From Aedes albopictus (taxonomy: Eukaryota > Arthropoda > Insecta > Diptera > Culicidae), in assembly GCF_035046485.1 (NCBI RefSeq), contig NC_085137.1, positions 377,952,706-378,016,705 on the forward strand: a stretch of 64,000 nt of DNA. The letters are read 5' to 3'. How positions within the stretch are numbered: the stretch's first letter is position 1; each line of letters opens with the position of its first letter. A program made the translations under genes and the position numbers. The notes below the pieces were generated by a model. That model saw nothing but the letters and a program-made list of their open reading frames with translations. It was not told the origin of the DNA and made no database searches. Shown piece by piece: positions 46,120 to 58,252 of the stretch.

Positions 46120-47084
46120 AAGTAAAGCATTGTCCAGTTAGAATCCGGACGCAGATAATCACTTATATCTCAGAGGTGGAATAACAAACAGAAAAGGTGA
46201 AGCCCTCAAAACAAAGATAATTTACTGTAGTTTCATGGAAAAATATCATTAAAATTATTTTATTTAATTTTTAATACATTTTCTCATTTTTTCCGTGATT
46301 ACTTCCTTAAAAATCTGCACAATGGTAGTAAATTTTAACATCAACCCCTTCGGCGGATTTGTTTAACAATCAGGCCATCTCTGTAGTGTCCTGAGACCCT
46401 CTACCAATCTGATCAGGATTCCAAAGAAACTTTGCCAAATATTTCTCTTCTTGAGAAAATATAGGGCTATTCAGTGAATTCCAAAGAAGCGAAATTTGAG
46501 TGTTTTTTCGTTAATAAACACTATTCAACAGTGATGACACCACTACACATCTCAGGCTGTCGTGATAGCTCACCAAATTAGCTCAAACCTCTACAGACCC
46601 CTTGTGTGCATTTTTGAAAAGCAGCACGCGATTCCTGAGGTTATCATCTTTGTACACATTTGGTGTCAAAATCGTGATGTGAGAAAACGATGTCCAGAGC
46701 TCGAACTTCCTGGCAAATCTTGAAATTCCAAGCAGATTTATCCATGAACATAAACTTCAATCTTCCTTGGGCACTTCCTCATGGCATGGTAAACAACATC
46801 TATGCACATCACACATAATGGTTATGGAGACATTAACATTTTTCGCGACTGTCGTACCTGACCACGCTTAATTTTCAGCGTGTTTGTGCAAGATTTTTTT
46901 CCTTCACTTATCTTCAATCTGAAATAACTTTTCACTCGTAGCAAGAAAATCGATGAAATTTTCACCATCAATAGAGGACTTGTTTATGATCAGACTGCTG
47001 TAAAAAAAATATGATTATGATCATTGAGAGTGTCACAATAAATTATCCTTTGCGTCCGGATTCTAACTGGACAATGCTTTACTT
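46120..47084. mobile_element. TIR element, ~965 bp, decayed DNA transposon
   Basis: Perfect ~34-bp inverted termini (46120-46153 and 47051-47084) starting AAGTAAAGCATTGTCCAG and including TTAGAATCCGGACGC. If the AAG/CTT ends are excluded, TA sits at both borders, which would suit Tc1/mariner; this is tentative. A minus-strand segment near 46725-46795 can be read as a short protein-like stretch with stops (VVYHAMRKCPRKIEVYVHG), possibly a remnant of transposase. Confidence 0.7.
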
Positions 47085-47355
47085 GGTATTCATGGTTATG
47101 GTGTAGAAAGGACAAAAATGATATATCTACTAAGTTAATCAGTTTTGGCATTAGCTAATTATTTTGGCTGTCTGGTTCTTGCATTATTTCCACAATATAT
47201 AAATTCAAAGCTTTCATTTAACATAATGTTAGTTTTCATAGAATTCCTGTTTATTTGTAATTTGTTATTTATAGCTTTGTTGAAAACAATAACTTGCTAT
47301 AGTATACACTATATATGAGGTCAGCATTATTTATTGAAAAGTAATTTCCCATATA
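47085..47355. other. AT-rich spacer
   Basis: No feature supported. Confidence 0.4.
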
Positions 47356-49063
47356 ATGGTCAAAAACTCATGCAAGATAACAAGTGAATATAATAATAAA
47401 ATTAAAAAAGAATTTATTGAAATACTCTTCGTAAGATATCTCAGTAATCAAATGTCGAATCGAAATAAAATTTCAGGGCCTTTTACAAGGATATTGCAGC
47501 TATCATTTGGTGCTAAGAGAACCCAAATCGGTTGTCAGACGGCTGAGATATTTATTATGGTACCTTTGGTCAAAAATCTCTCAAAAAGTAAACATGTATT
47601 ACTCCCAAGTACTCTTTGAAACATATCTCGGTAACCAAATGTGCAATGCTAATGAAATTGTATAGGATTCTGCTAGAATGTTGTAGCTTTCATTTGGTGC
47701 CAGGAGAACCGAAATCGGTTGACAGATGGCTGAGATATTTATTATGATACAGGTGGTCAAAAATCTAAATAGTTTAGTTGTATAAACCCTAAGTACTCTT
47801 CGAAAGATATCTCTGTAACCAAATGTCCAATCGAAACAAAATTTATGCGCGATCTACTAGGATGCAGTAGCTTTCATTTGGTGCCATGAGAACCCAAATC
47901 GGTTGACAAACAGCAGGGATATTTATTATGATACACTTGGTCAAAAATCTTAAAAAGTTTATATGAATGACTCATAAGATATCTCGGTAACCAAACGTCC
48001 AATCGAAAAAAATTCAATAGCTTTCTACTAGGATGTAGTAGCTTTCATTTGCTTCCAAGAGAACTCAAATCGGTTGACAGACGGCTGAGAAACGTGCGTG
48101 ACTTTTTTTTGTAACGCACATACACACACATACACACATACACACATACACACATACACACACACACATACAGACATTTGCTCAGTTCGTCGAGCTGAGT
48201 TCAATGGTATATGAGACTCGGCCCTCCAGGCCTCGGATCGAAAGTCGGCTTTTCGAGCGATATTTATACCCTTCTTATGGGTGTAAGAAGGGTAAAAAAG
48301 GCTTTTCCTACATACATTCCGTGATATTTTTGCTACTGTTTATTAAGCTCAAATATTACAAAGAGATAGTAGCTTTTATGTATTTGATGCAATTGCATTT
48401 TCATGTAGAGCAAACTTGAGAAACCAGATTTGGTCATAAAAAAAAGGCTTCTCCTACATACATTCCGTGATATTTTTGCTACTGTTTATTAAGCTCAAAT
48501 ATTACAAAGAGATAGTAGCTTTTATGTATTTGATGCAATTGCATTTTCATGTATAACTAACTTGTGTAACCAAATATGATCATAAAAAATCTGTTGACAG
48601 ACGGCTGTGAAATGTATTATGATACATTTTATCAAAAATCTCTCAAAAGCGTAAATTTCATTACTCCTTAGTACTCGTGGAAAGATATCTCGGAAACAAA
48701 ATGTCCAAACGGCATGAAATTTAATAGCATACTACTTGGATGCTGTAGCTTTCATTTGATGCTGAGAGAACTCAAATCGATTGACACACGGCTGATTCAT
48801 TTATTATGAAGCATTTTGTCAAAGACCTCTTAAAAAGTTAAGTTGTATTACTCCAAAGTACTCCCCGAAAGATATCTCGGTTACAAAATGTCCAATCGGA
48901 ATGAAATTCAAAAGCGTTCTTCTAGGGTGCAGTAGCTTTCGTTTCGGGCTTTCGTCGAGCTGAGTTGATTGGTATATGTGACTCGGCCCTGCGGGCCTCG
49001 GATCGAAAGTCGGTTTTCCAAGCGGTATTTATACCCTTCTTATGGGTGTAAGAAGGGTAAAAA
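47356..49063 (+). repeat. ~185-bp minisatellite with hairpin-ended tails
   Basis: Six landmark copies of GTAGCTTTCATTTGGTGCC or variants at 47498, 47685, 47869, 48040, 48747 and 48934 (spacings 187, 184, 171, then an interruption, 187). Each unit has AGATATCTCGGTAACCAAA and AATCGGTTGACAGACGGCTG. A tail follows the fourth and the sixth unit (48190-48297, 48955-49063): GTCGAGCTGAGTT, GACTCGGCCCT, and a 10-bp perfect stem ACCCTTCTTA/TAAGAAGGGT, then AAAAA. A (CA)n-type tract lies at 48116-48172. Open frames here are fragments of repeat. Confidence 0.75.
48300..48591 (+). repeat. Recent 146-bp tandem duplication
   Basis: 48300-48445 and 48446-48591 are almost identical over the first ~107 bp (one visible substitution, GGCTTTTCC/GGCTTCTCC), then diverge over the last ~37 bp. 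It sits inside the minisatellite element, between its fourth and fifth units. Confidence 0.85.
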
Positions 49064-49269
49064 GACACTGTCTTAAACCAGAAGTTGTACAGACTGAACA
49101 AACACTAACATAAGACAACGGACAACACACATAACACCCAGTGGCCCAGTGGAAAATTTTCCTGTTGACGAAAAGTTTCCACTGACTGTAGCGGGAATCG
49201 AACCCGCACTCCGAGGCTAACGAAACGTCTAGATGACAGACGCCTCTAGCCGCACGGCCACGAAGTCCA
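49064..49269 (-). mobile_element. tRNA-Ser-like SINE, minus strand
   Basis: In reverse complement the head reads CTTCGTGGCCGTGCGGCTAG (A box) with a long variable arm and B box GGTTCGATTCCCGC, as in a class II tRNA. The body follows (CAGTGGAAACTTTTCGTC, TGTCCGTTGTCTTATGTTAG, TGTTCAGTCTGTACAACTTC, AAGACAGTGTCTTTTTACC). The 101-aa minus frame across it is not a gene. Confidence 0.8.
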
Positions 49270-50593
49270 TAACAACCGCTTATACCGCTTATAACAACCG
49301 CTGTTACAAAAATCATTGTAACAAAATAACACAACCTGCAATAATTTTGTTTTCACCATCTAGTCGGGTTTCCCTGAGAGGGACTCTCCAAGAATCCTGC
49401 AAAGGATTTTTCAGAGCAACTGCTCTAAAATACAGAAAACAGAATTCTACAGGGATTCTCGTAGAATGCTGAAACGGATTTTTTCCGAACCCTAAGAGTA
49501 ATCACAAAGTCTATGCGAAGGATTCTCCAAAGAGAATTCTGCCCTGAGTTGCTTGAGAGATTCTTCAATAAATAAAAATTCCGAAAGAAAGTGCCCTACA
49601 ATCTTTAAAAATATAGGCCCAGAATCCTTAAGATTTCTCCAGAATCATGAAACAAATTCCCCAGAATCTTGAGAGGCATTTCTACAGAAACCTGACCACA
49701 GAAAGCCAAATTTTCAGAGAATCTTGAGAAGAGTACCCGCAGAATACTTAGTGATATTCCTCTCAAAGGATCTAACGAAGAATCCCGAGAAGGATACCAC
49801 TAGAATCCTGTGCGGGATTCCTCCAGAATTCTGAGAGAAATTTCACCACAATTCTGAGAATCTTGAGAATGATTCTTCAAGAAGTCTGAGAGGAATTCCT
49901 GAACATACTGAGGAAGATTTCTTTAGAATTCTGAGTGGGATCCTAAGTGAAGGTCTTTCAGAATCCTTAGAGGAATTAACCCAGATCATCTAGAAATTTC
50001 TTAGAATCCTGAAAGAAATTTCACCCTTGGTAGGAAATATACCAAAATCCTGAAATGAATTCTCTTAGAATTCAGAGATTCCCTAGAATTCTGAAAGGTA
50101 TTCCCATATAATAATGCTGAGAAAAATTCTTCCGGAAGGGACTCTTCCATAACTCTGAAGATTCCTCTAAAATTCTGTGGTAGATTCCTTCAAAATGCGG
50201 AAATTTATCACACCTAAGCATCCTAAGAGACCTTATTCCAAAAAAGAGGGAATGACTTTTCCAACATGAATTCTCCATGAATTCTATTAATAATTTCTCT
50301 AGAATCCTGGGAGAGATTGCTTCAATTTTCTGAGATGGATTCTTTCAGAATCTTTACAGGAATTCTTCCAGAAACCTAAGGGATTTCCTCAGATACCCGA
50401 GATGTATTCTCCCTGAACCCTGTGATGTATTGCCTCAGAATCCTGGGAGAAGTTTTTCCTTAAAAATGCTGATTTTCTCCATCCAAATATACGATAATGC
50501 CTAATCTTATTACGATTATGCGTAGCGATATATAACTCCAACTCAAGATTTTTAAATTAAAAAAAAAACAGCTTGTTCTCAGTGGGAAGTTTT
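49270..50593. repeat. GAATTC-type array
   Basis: From ~49370 to 50480, degenerate units such as AGAATCCTGAGAGGGATTCC recur every ~30 bp. 49270-49345 is a small TAACAAAATT-type patch. Confidence 0.7.
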
Positions 50594-51132
50594 GCTAAAA
50601 AATCTAGAAAAAAAGTTATTGAGTATATTAACACTTGATGTAATCGACCAAAAGTTTGGGGTCACTATCGTAAAACATGGAAAAGTGATTTGTTAATATC
50701 TTCGTCATCTATAGTTAAATTTTAATTCTTTATGGCTCATTTCAAAGATAATTAATTGAATTTATGTTTGATGTTTTTAGTTTAACGTATTCAACGATTT
50801 CTATATATCAAAATGTTCTGTTAAGTTAACACATTTCACCAACTTTCAATAAATGAGGCAATTTTACGTTAAGTTTTAGTGTGTAAAGTTTATCAAATAT
50901 GTGTGGTTCAATGTCTATGTAGTAAGTATCACTCATTATGTTTCAAATAATCCCAGAAGAATTAAAATTGAATGAAAGATGGCATAGATATCAACAAATC
51001 ACTTTTCCATGTTTTACGATAGTGACCCCAAACTTTTGGCCGATACACCATTTTGAGGGGTAACCCCTAACTTTTGGTCGATGACATCAAGACTTAATTT
51101 ACTTAATAGCTTTTTTTTCTAGATTTTTTAGC
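50594..51132. mobile_element. ~540-bp foldback element
   Basis: Outer arms GCTAAAAAATCTAGAAAAAA / its complement at 51115-51132. Inner arms around ACCAAAAGTTTGGGGTCACT (50649) and AGTGACCCCAAACTTTTGG (51020-51038), including TAAAACATGGAAAAGTGATT in both. The phrase also occurs at 52376-52402 (GTGATCCCAAACTTTTGATC), so the ends belong to a dispersed family. No coding capacity. Confidence 0.7.
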
Positions 51133-52410
51133 TAAGTTCGGTAAAAAGCAGTCGAAAGCTGATAGAAAGTAGGTTATATTATCGCTCTCATCTTGAAATT
51201 TGGTCGACCTAATTTCCAGCGACACTGCCGAAAGTTTATTCTCGTTTTGTTTAGAAAATTTGGCAATTTTAGCTTAAGTTTACATACAGACATTTTTAGA
51301 AAATTTTCATTAAAATCATGTTCCCAAGTTACTTTGACTTAGGGTAAGAAATCAAACTTTGAACTAGTCAAATTGTAATCTTAATTTGAACCATTTCGAA
51401 ATTCATTAAAACGACGTATTTTTAGGCAAATATTGTCCCGAAAAAGATGGTAAACAGCATTCCGGAATATAACCTGGTAACATGGACATTAAAAGCATTG
51501 AAAAATGCGTTTTTGTCATGAAAAACAGGCAATTGAAAAATCACTGAGATTCCACCCATTTCCCCCCAGAGAAAGCACATTTTCGGTGCACTCGTACAGC
51601 TCATGCATTGTATCACACGCAATAAGTGAACACGTCAAATGAAAGCTTATTTATCGTAGAATCGACCAACCGAATAATATTCCGCATTATTTGTCATAAA
51701 ATTATCAAATTTAAGTAATTCTTAGTTGGAGAATCTTATCTTGAATTGAACCATTTGAAATCTAGATTTGAACTAGTGAATGGGGGCGAGCTTCCAGTGT
51801 TGGCCTGCAGACTGCGCTAGTGGTTGCTTTGTTTACTCTTGGGCGATGGAAAATTCCAAATTTAGTTTTCGAATTCCTGAAGGATTCCGAACATTCTGAG
51901 CTGAAATTCCACTGCCTATGAAAAAGAGTTATGAGAATTAGCAGATCCATGTGATTTTTAGTTGTTTAGCATGAAATTGGCTGTTGCGGGAATTGCTCGA
52001 GCTGCTGCCGCCACTAGTTCAAATCTAGATTAAAATTGGTTCAAATTATGATTACGATGGTTCAAATTAAGATTAAAATCACTATTGACAAATAATTGTA
52101 TTTCTCAATGAAATTTGGTGCAAATGTTAACTTTTTGCCACTTTACGGAAAGCTAATACCCGTGGCTTTCATATACGTGAGACCTTACCGTAGTAAATTA
52201 TTTCCATGTGGATGAAAAAATCGATCAAAAGTGCCGCTGCTTCAGAAAGCCGCAATTTGGTTCAATTCATGATTACCTACCATATTAACTTTTGAATGAG
52301 ACCTAGGGTTTTGAAATCGGACTCAAATTGGCAGAGATATAGGTCTAAAAAAATGACATGTTTTTGAGGGAGTGATCCCAAACTTTTGATCGGGAGTGTA
52401 TATCTTATGA
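51133..52410. other. AT-rich DNA with nested inverted words
   Basis: Repeated, inverted phrases: TTGAACCATTTGAAATCTAG (51750s), CTAGTTCAAATCTAGATTAA (52014), TTTGAACCATTTCG (51387). The stretch ends at a terminus-like GGGAGTGTATATC (52390-52402), perhaps the far end of a larger element starting near 50640. No gene supported. Confidence 0.5.
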
Positions 52411-53702
52411 AACTAGTCATCTATCACTAGCAATTTTCATAAGATATTCTTATAGCACTCATATTTTTCAGTTATGACTAAAATCCATAAGGTATTTTTT
52501 TTAGTTTACTTTGCTGATTGTACGCCCTCTTAAAATGTTGGAGCGGAAAAAGTTTTATTTCGCTATTTCTTTTTATCAACTGTGACATCCCTTTTAAGTC
52601 ACTGCAACCGCGCACTTGTCAGCGGGGTAAATACTTCTACAGCAACTGACCACTTATTTAAAGAGCACTCAATCTCACTTCTACAGCCAAGCACTAGTCG
52701 TACTAACCACTCCCAAAAACAACAACAACCACACCAATGGAGCAACTAACATACATAATTCAAATAGTTTCCGCTTAGTTTCCAAGCGGAAGGAAAAAGC
52801 ACACCGAAATGACGACACAATCCTCTGCGCTGTGTGGACGCAGCACGAGAAGGTACTCAACAAAAGTATGAAAAAAGCATAAAATCACCGAAATGAATGA
52901 AAAAGCACCTGGTCCGAAAAAAAAGATTTGCATATTTTTCCATTGTTTTTCCGTTTTTCATACGTGCTTGGACTTAATTTCCTGTTTGTTCGCAATGCTC
53001 ACCCCCCTATGGGCACCTTGTACCCTCCGCGGACACGTGGACGACTTTTCTCCGAATCAATTCCAACCCTAAATGACGCCGCCGCGGCGACCAACTATGG
53101 AGTTCCGCTGCTGCCCGTATACAATGCTCCACCAACATCCCACGTCGTTGGGTTGGGACAGGTAATCGGGTGTGCTCGTGCACCTTTATCGCATTTGGCC
53201 GGTGCGACGGTCCGTAGGATGCAGTGTCCCCTGCTACCATGCTACCATTCCGATCGGAATAAATTTATTTGTTTACACAACAAGTAGTGAAAGTAATTAT
53301 ATTGTGTCCGCATGCTTTTGGCGTTGGATAGGACGAAAGTTTTATTTTTATTGTCGTCGACGTGGATGTTCATATTATATCTACACTTGAAATGGAATTA
53401 TAACTGTACGATTCTGTCGTCGAGTTGGAGGAAGTTAAATGAGGATTTAAATTGAGTTTTAAAAAATTTGAGGCATGAATGCGATAGTTTTAGATATAGA
53501 TTATTTTTTGAATGATTGTGGAAGGGTATCAGGCTCGGCTCCACAGACAAGTTCATGACCACGAGCATATTCATCATCTACCCGAGGAAAAAGGTATGGG
53601 AAGGCGACAAGAACAGGTAGGGAATTAAAAGGGTATTATCGCATAAGCGTTCCACAATGGGTCCAAACCTTAAAACAGCGCCCTGAAAAAAGCACTGAGC
53701 AC
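52411..53702. other. Intergenic; unrecognised 119-aa frame
   Basis: A + frame at 52928-53287 contains a GC-richer, protein-like run (residues ~25-78, including PTLNDAAAATNYGVPLLPVY) that ends at CAGGTAATC, a possible splice donor near 53160. I do not recognise it. It could be an isolated exon or remnant gag-like sequence. 53290-53702 is unassigned. Confidence 0.3.
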
Positions 53703-56700
53703 ATGAGCATAAAGATCGTCAACGTCCACTGCCCACACGAAGGGAGACCCGATGACGAGAAAGAAGCGTTCTACGCACAATTAGAGCAAACATACGATGG
53801 TTGCTCGCCGCGTGACGTGAAAATCGTTGTCGGCGACATGAACGCGCAGGTAGGAAGGGAGGAAATATACAGACCGGTAATCGGGCGAAACAGCCTGCAC
53901 GCCGTATCAAATGATAACGGCCAGCGATGCGTAAACTTTGCCGCCTCCCGTGGTATGGTAGTCCGAACCACCTTCTTCCCCCGCAAAGATATCCACAAAG
54001 CCACCTGGAGATCACCCGACCATCAAACAGAAAACCAAGTCGACCACGCTCTAATCGACGGTAAATTCTTCTCCGATATAACCAATGTCCGCACATACCG
54101 CAGTGCGAATATAGATTCGGATCACTACTTAGTCGCTGTATGCTTGCGCACAAAACTTTCGACAGTTATCATCACGCGTCGAAGTCGAACGCCGCGGCTC
54201 AACATCGAGCAGTTGCGTAACGTAGAAGTGGCTCCAGACTACGCGCAGCAGTTAACAGTGGTCCTACCAACGGAAGAGTCGCTTGGCGCAGCTACACTTG
54301 AAGATGGCTGGAGGGACATCCGATCCGCCATAGGTAGTACCTCGGCTACAGCTCTAGGTTTCGCGACTCCGAATTACAGAAACGACTGGTACGACGGCGA
54401 ATGTGAACAGTTGAAAAATGAGAAGAATGCAGCATGGGCGAGAATACTGCAACACCGCACGAGAGCGAATGAGGCACGTTACAGACAGGCGCGGAACAGG
54501 CAGAACTCATTCTTCCGGATGAAGAAGCGCCAGCAGGAAGAACGAGATCGCGAAGTGATGGAAGTGCTGTACCGCGCTAAGGACACACGGAAGTTCTACG
54601 AGAAGCTGAACCGCTCGCGCAGAGGCTTTGTGCCACAAGCCGACATGTGCTGAGATAATCACGGGAATATTCTCACGAGCGAGCGTGAGGTGGTCGAGAG
54701 GTGGCGGCAGCATTACGATCAGCACCTCAATGGCGACGTTGCAAGTACCGAAGCTGGCGTGGTAACAGATCTAGGAGTATGTGCACAGGACGAAAGACTG
54801 CCGGCTCCTGACCTCCAAGAGATTGAAGAGGAGGTTGGCCAGTTGAAAAACAACAAAGCTGCTGGAGCAGATCAACTACCAAGCGAGCTTCTAAAATACG
54901 ATGGAGAAGCACTGGTGAGAGCACTACACTGGGTCATTACCAAGATTTGGGAGGAGGAAGTATTACCGGAGGAATGGATGGAAGGTATCGTGTGTCCCAT
55001 CTACAAAAAGGGCGACAAGTTGGATTGCGGAAACTACCGCGCGATCACACTACTGAGCGCTGCCTACAAGATACTCTCCTAAATTTTATGCCGCCGTCTA
55101 TCACCGATTGCAAGAGAGTTCGTGGGGCAATATCAGGGATTTATGGGTGAACGCGCTACAACGGACCAGATGTTCGCCATCCACCAGGTGTTGCAGAAAT
55201 GCCGCGAATACAACGTGCCCACACATCACTTGTTCATCGATTTCAAATCGGCGTATGATACAATCGATCGAGAACAGCTATGGCAGATTATGCACGAATA
55301 CGGATTCCCGGATAAACTGATACGATTGATCAAGGCGACGATGGATCGAGTGATGTGCGTAGTTCGAGTATCAGGGACACTCTCGAGTCCCTTCGAATCT
55401 CAAGGTGATGGTCTTTCGTGCTTGCTGTTCAACATTGCGTTAGAAGGTGTAATCAGGAGAGCGAGGATAAACACGAGTGGAACGATTTTCACGAAGTCCG
55501 TTCAGCTGCTTGGTTTCGCTGATGATATTGATATTATAGCTCGTAAATTTGAGACGATGGCGGAAACGTACATCCTACTAAAGACTGAAGCCAGGAGAAT
55601 CGGATTAGTCATTAATGTGTTGAGGACAAAGTACATGATGGCAAAGGGCTCCAGGGAGGAATCACCGCGCCCGCCACCCCGAATTTATATCGACGGTGAT
55701 GAAATCGAGGCGGTTGAAGAATTCGTGTACTTGGGGTGACCGACGACATCGACACCAGCAGAGAAATTCAGAGGCGCATTGTGGCAGGAAATCGTGCTTA
55801 CTTTGGACTCCGCAAAACTCTACGATCCAATAAAGTTCGCCGTAACACGAAGTTAACCATCTACAAAACGCTGATTAGACCGGTCGTCCTCTATGTGCAC
55901 GAAACATGGACCCTACGTGCAGAGGACCAACGCGTCCATGGAGTTTTCGAACGGTAGGTGTTGCGTACCATCTACGGCGGAGTGCAAATGGAAGATAGGA
56001 CTTGGAGAAGGCGAATGAACCACGAGCTGCATCAGCTGCTGAGAGAACCAACCATCGTCCATACCGTGAAAATCGGGAGGCTACGGTGGGCGGGTCACGT
56101 CATCAGGATGTCGGACAGCAACCCGACTAAAATGGTTCTCGAGAGTCATCCGACCGGTACAAGAACACGCATATAAATCCGTTCAGAAAACTGTCCACAT
56201 CTAGTCACGAGTTCCAGAACAAGCGAGAACTTCATTTACAAATATACACCGTGATTTAAAATCACGATATCATTAAATTTGTGCCACTCAATGTACGTAA
56301 CGTCTGAGTAACGCATCGCCAACAACAGTTGCGGAACGAAAATCACAACAACGTGATCTGTGTTCTAGAAACCGTGATTCAAATTCACGGCTCCGAGAAC
56401 ATAGTTCATGGTCCACAAAAAATTGACAGGCCCAGCAGAACAAAAATCATGAGAACAGGAACTGTGTTCTTAAAACCGTGATTTATTTTACGGCACTGAG
56501 AACTTAGTTCACGGTCTGCCGCAGAACGCTATGCGCTGTCAGAACAAAAAACATTTAATTAGGAATTCGTTCTAGCTGTGATCAGTGTTTGTTTCAGGTT
56601 GTCATCCATGAAAAGTGCTAAAAAAATAGGATTTCGGAGATATTTTTCGCCCTGTGATCATTTTGGGTGAAGGGTGAATTATTCTCGTAGCGGTAAAGTT

Positions 56701-58037
56701 CAGAATATGTTCCCAAAAGGCTGTTTATCACTTGATCTCCTAAATTAAGCTCTGGTTTGAAAGAGATAGAGAAGAATAATACAAGTTCCATCCGTCTGCG
56801 GCAGACGCCATAGCTGGTAGAAAAGCGGCTCGTCCGAATTCTTGACGTTTTTTTTTTTTCTTTATTTCAGAATCCTCAATGGAACAAGTTTGCTGAACGC
56901 TGGTATACTTCCATGCTAGAGCCTTTCTGTTTTCAGCATTTCAATCGCTTTATCCCAGTCACTAATAACAAACTTGCACATTTAAACTTTATGAAAAAGA
57001 ATAACACTAAATGTGACGGTTGTTTAAAACAGATTTCAGCCCAGAAATCATTCGACCATTCTGTGATCTGAACAACCCTTCTGTGATCCAAGAACATTTT
57101 GCAAACGACGTACATTGTAGCCATAACTATGTGCTTGTAGTGGTTGGTGAAGGTTTTCAAATCTGGGATAAGTAATTTCAAGTTGTTTTAGTTTAAAATG
57201 GAGTGAATTAATTGTATACCATAATTAAAAAATACAAAAATACGCTTACCACTTCTTGTTGGGTGACGATCCGTTTTGTTTTTATTTTTTCCTCATCGAT
57301 GCGTTACAGAAAGTGACAGCTACATATAGTCGCGATTTTAATTCGCGATATCGAGCACAAAATCACGCGCATGGGATTTCAATATCACGAAACCAGGAAC
57401 TCTGTTCTTGCATCATGGATCGTAACGAGTTTGTTGATAGTAATGGCTAGTTTCCACTTTGTACGTACTGTGCAAAAAGATAGCACAAGTAATGGTCAAG
57501 TAATGATTCCGCTTCAAAATTACTTGTGCAGTTCGCAGATGGCAAGTAAGGAAAAAAGTGTAACACTCGTAACGCCACCCGTGCAAATCAAATGGAGCTG
57601 TCACTTTTCCTTGCGGAAAAATTGTCCGCACTATTATTCCGTAAGGAAAAGTAACGTTTCTCCCCATACTGGATCAGTTGTCAAAATTACTTGCGGAAAA
57701 AGGTGAAATTTTACTTGAGAGCTCTACTTGGCAACACGAAACTTAGCTTAAGAAACAAATATGAACTTTTTCCCAAGAATCAAGAACAAGTTCACAGAAA
57801 TGATTTGCAACAAATCACGGAAAGCAGAACTATGTCACGAAATTAAGCTTAAGGGGTGTTCCAGTTGTCATGATTTTTCGTTCTCAAAAAATCAGAACGG
57901 ATTTTTAAGCGTGAAGACGTGGAGCGCAGCGTGCTAGGTGGGTCGACCAAGTGGAGGACGATCTGTGGACCCTACGCAGAGTGCGAAACTGGAGATAAAC
58001 AGCCATGGATCAAGTGGAATGGTAAGGTAAGTAAGGA
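53703..58037 (+). pseudogene. Non-LTR retrotransposon (APE endonuclease + RT), element B, disrupted
   Basis: One frame runs 53703-55739. The AP-like endonuclease is 53703-54160 (NVHCPHEGRPDDEKEAFY, GDMNAQVGRE, ATWRSPD, QVDHALID, DSDHYLV). A charged linker follows. RT comes next: GNYRAITLLSAAYKIL (55030), ERATTDQ, FIDFKSAYDTID (55234), catalytic FADDID (55511), then a C-terminal GRLRWAGHVIRM block (56078). Breaks: TGA at 54651, TAA at 55081, a small deletion and frameshift at ~55736, TAG at 55955. The 5' end lacks the start of the endonuclease. The last ~125 bp (57914-58037, RRGAQRARWVDQVEDDL) are separated from the body by the insertion at 56165-57913. RTE-like; it is unusually readable, so relatively young. 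Confidence 0.88.
56165..57913. mobile_element. 1.75-kb DNA-transposon-like insertion in element B
   Basis: Termini ACACGCATATAAATCCGTTC and, inward from the right, CACGCTTAAAAATCCGTTC, about 20 of 24 positions matched. AAGA flanks both sides (56161-56164 and 57914-57917), and one copy of it closes the retrotransposon frame exactly. Inside are many short inverted modules: ACCGTGATTTAAAATCACG (56248), CCGTGATTCAAATTCACGG (56371), CCGTGATTTATTTTACGG (56477), and GAACNTAGTTCACGG-type words. No transposase frame. CACG termini with subterminal repeats hint at a CACTA-type (CMC) element, but the 3-4-bp duplication is not decisive. Confidence 0.8.
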
Positions 58038-58252
58038 TGAACTTCCTGGAGGATGAAGAAATCAAGGAATTCCTGAAGTAATCTCAGAAAGTATTCCTTA
58101 TCAAATCCTAGAAAAAATCTCTGGAAGAATTTCGGGAGTACTTCCCGGCAAGAGCTCATGAAGGAACCACAGACGGAATCTCCTAAGAGATCTCAGACGA
58201 AATCCTTTAAAAACCCCAGAGAATCATCCAGAAATCCCACATAGAACTTGGG
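58038..58252. repeat. GAATTC-type patch
   Basis: Words like AGGAATTCCTGAAGTAATCTC and AATCCTAGAAAAAATCTCTGG repeat up to the Feilai head. Begins where element B ends (GGTAAGTAAGG). Confidence 0.65.

Noticed and set aside
53719..54153. 144-aa minus-strand frame
   Set aside because: Shadow of the endonuclease coding strand of element B.
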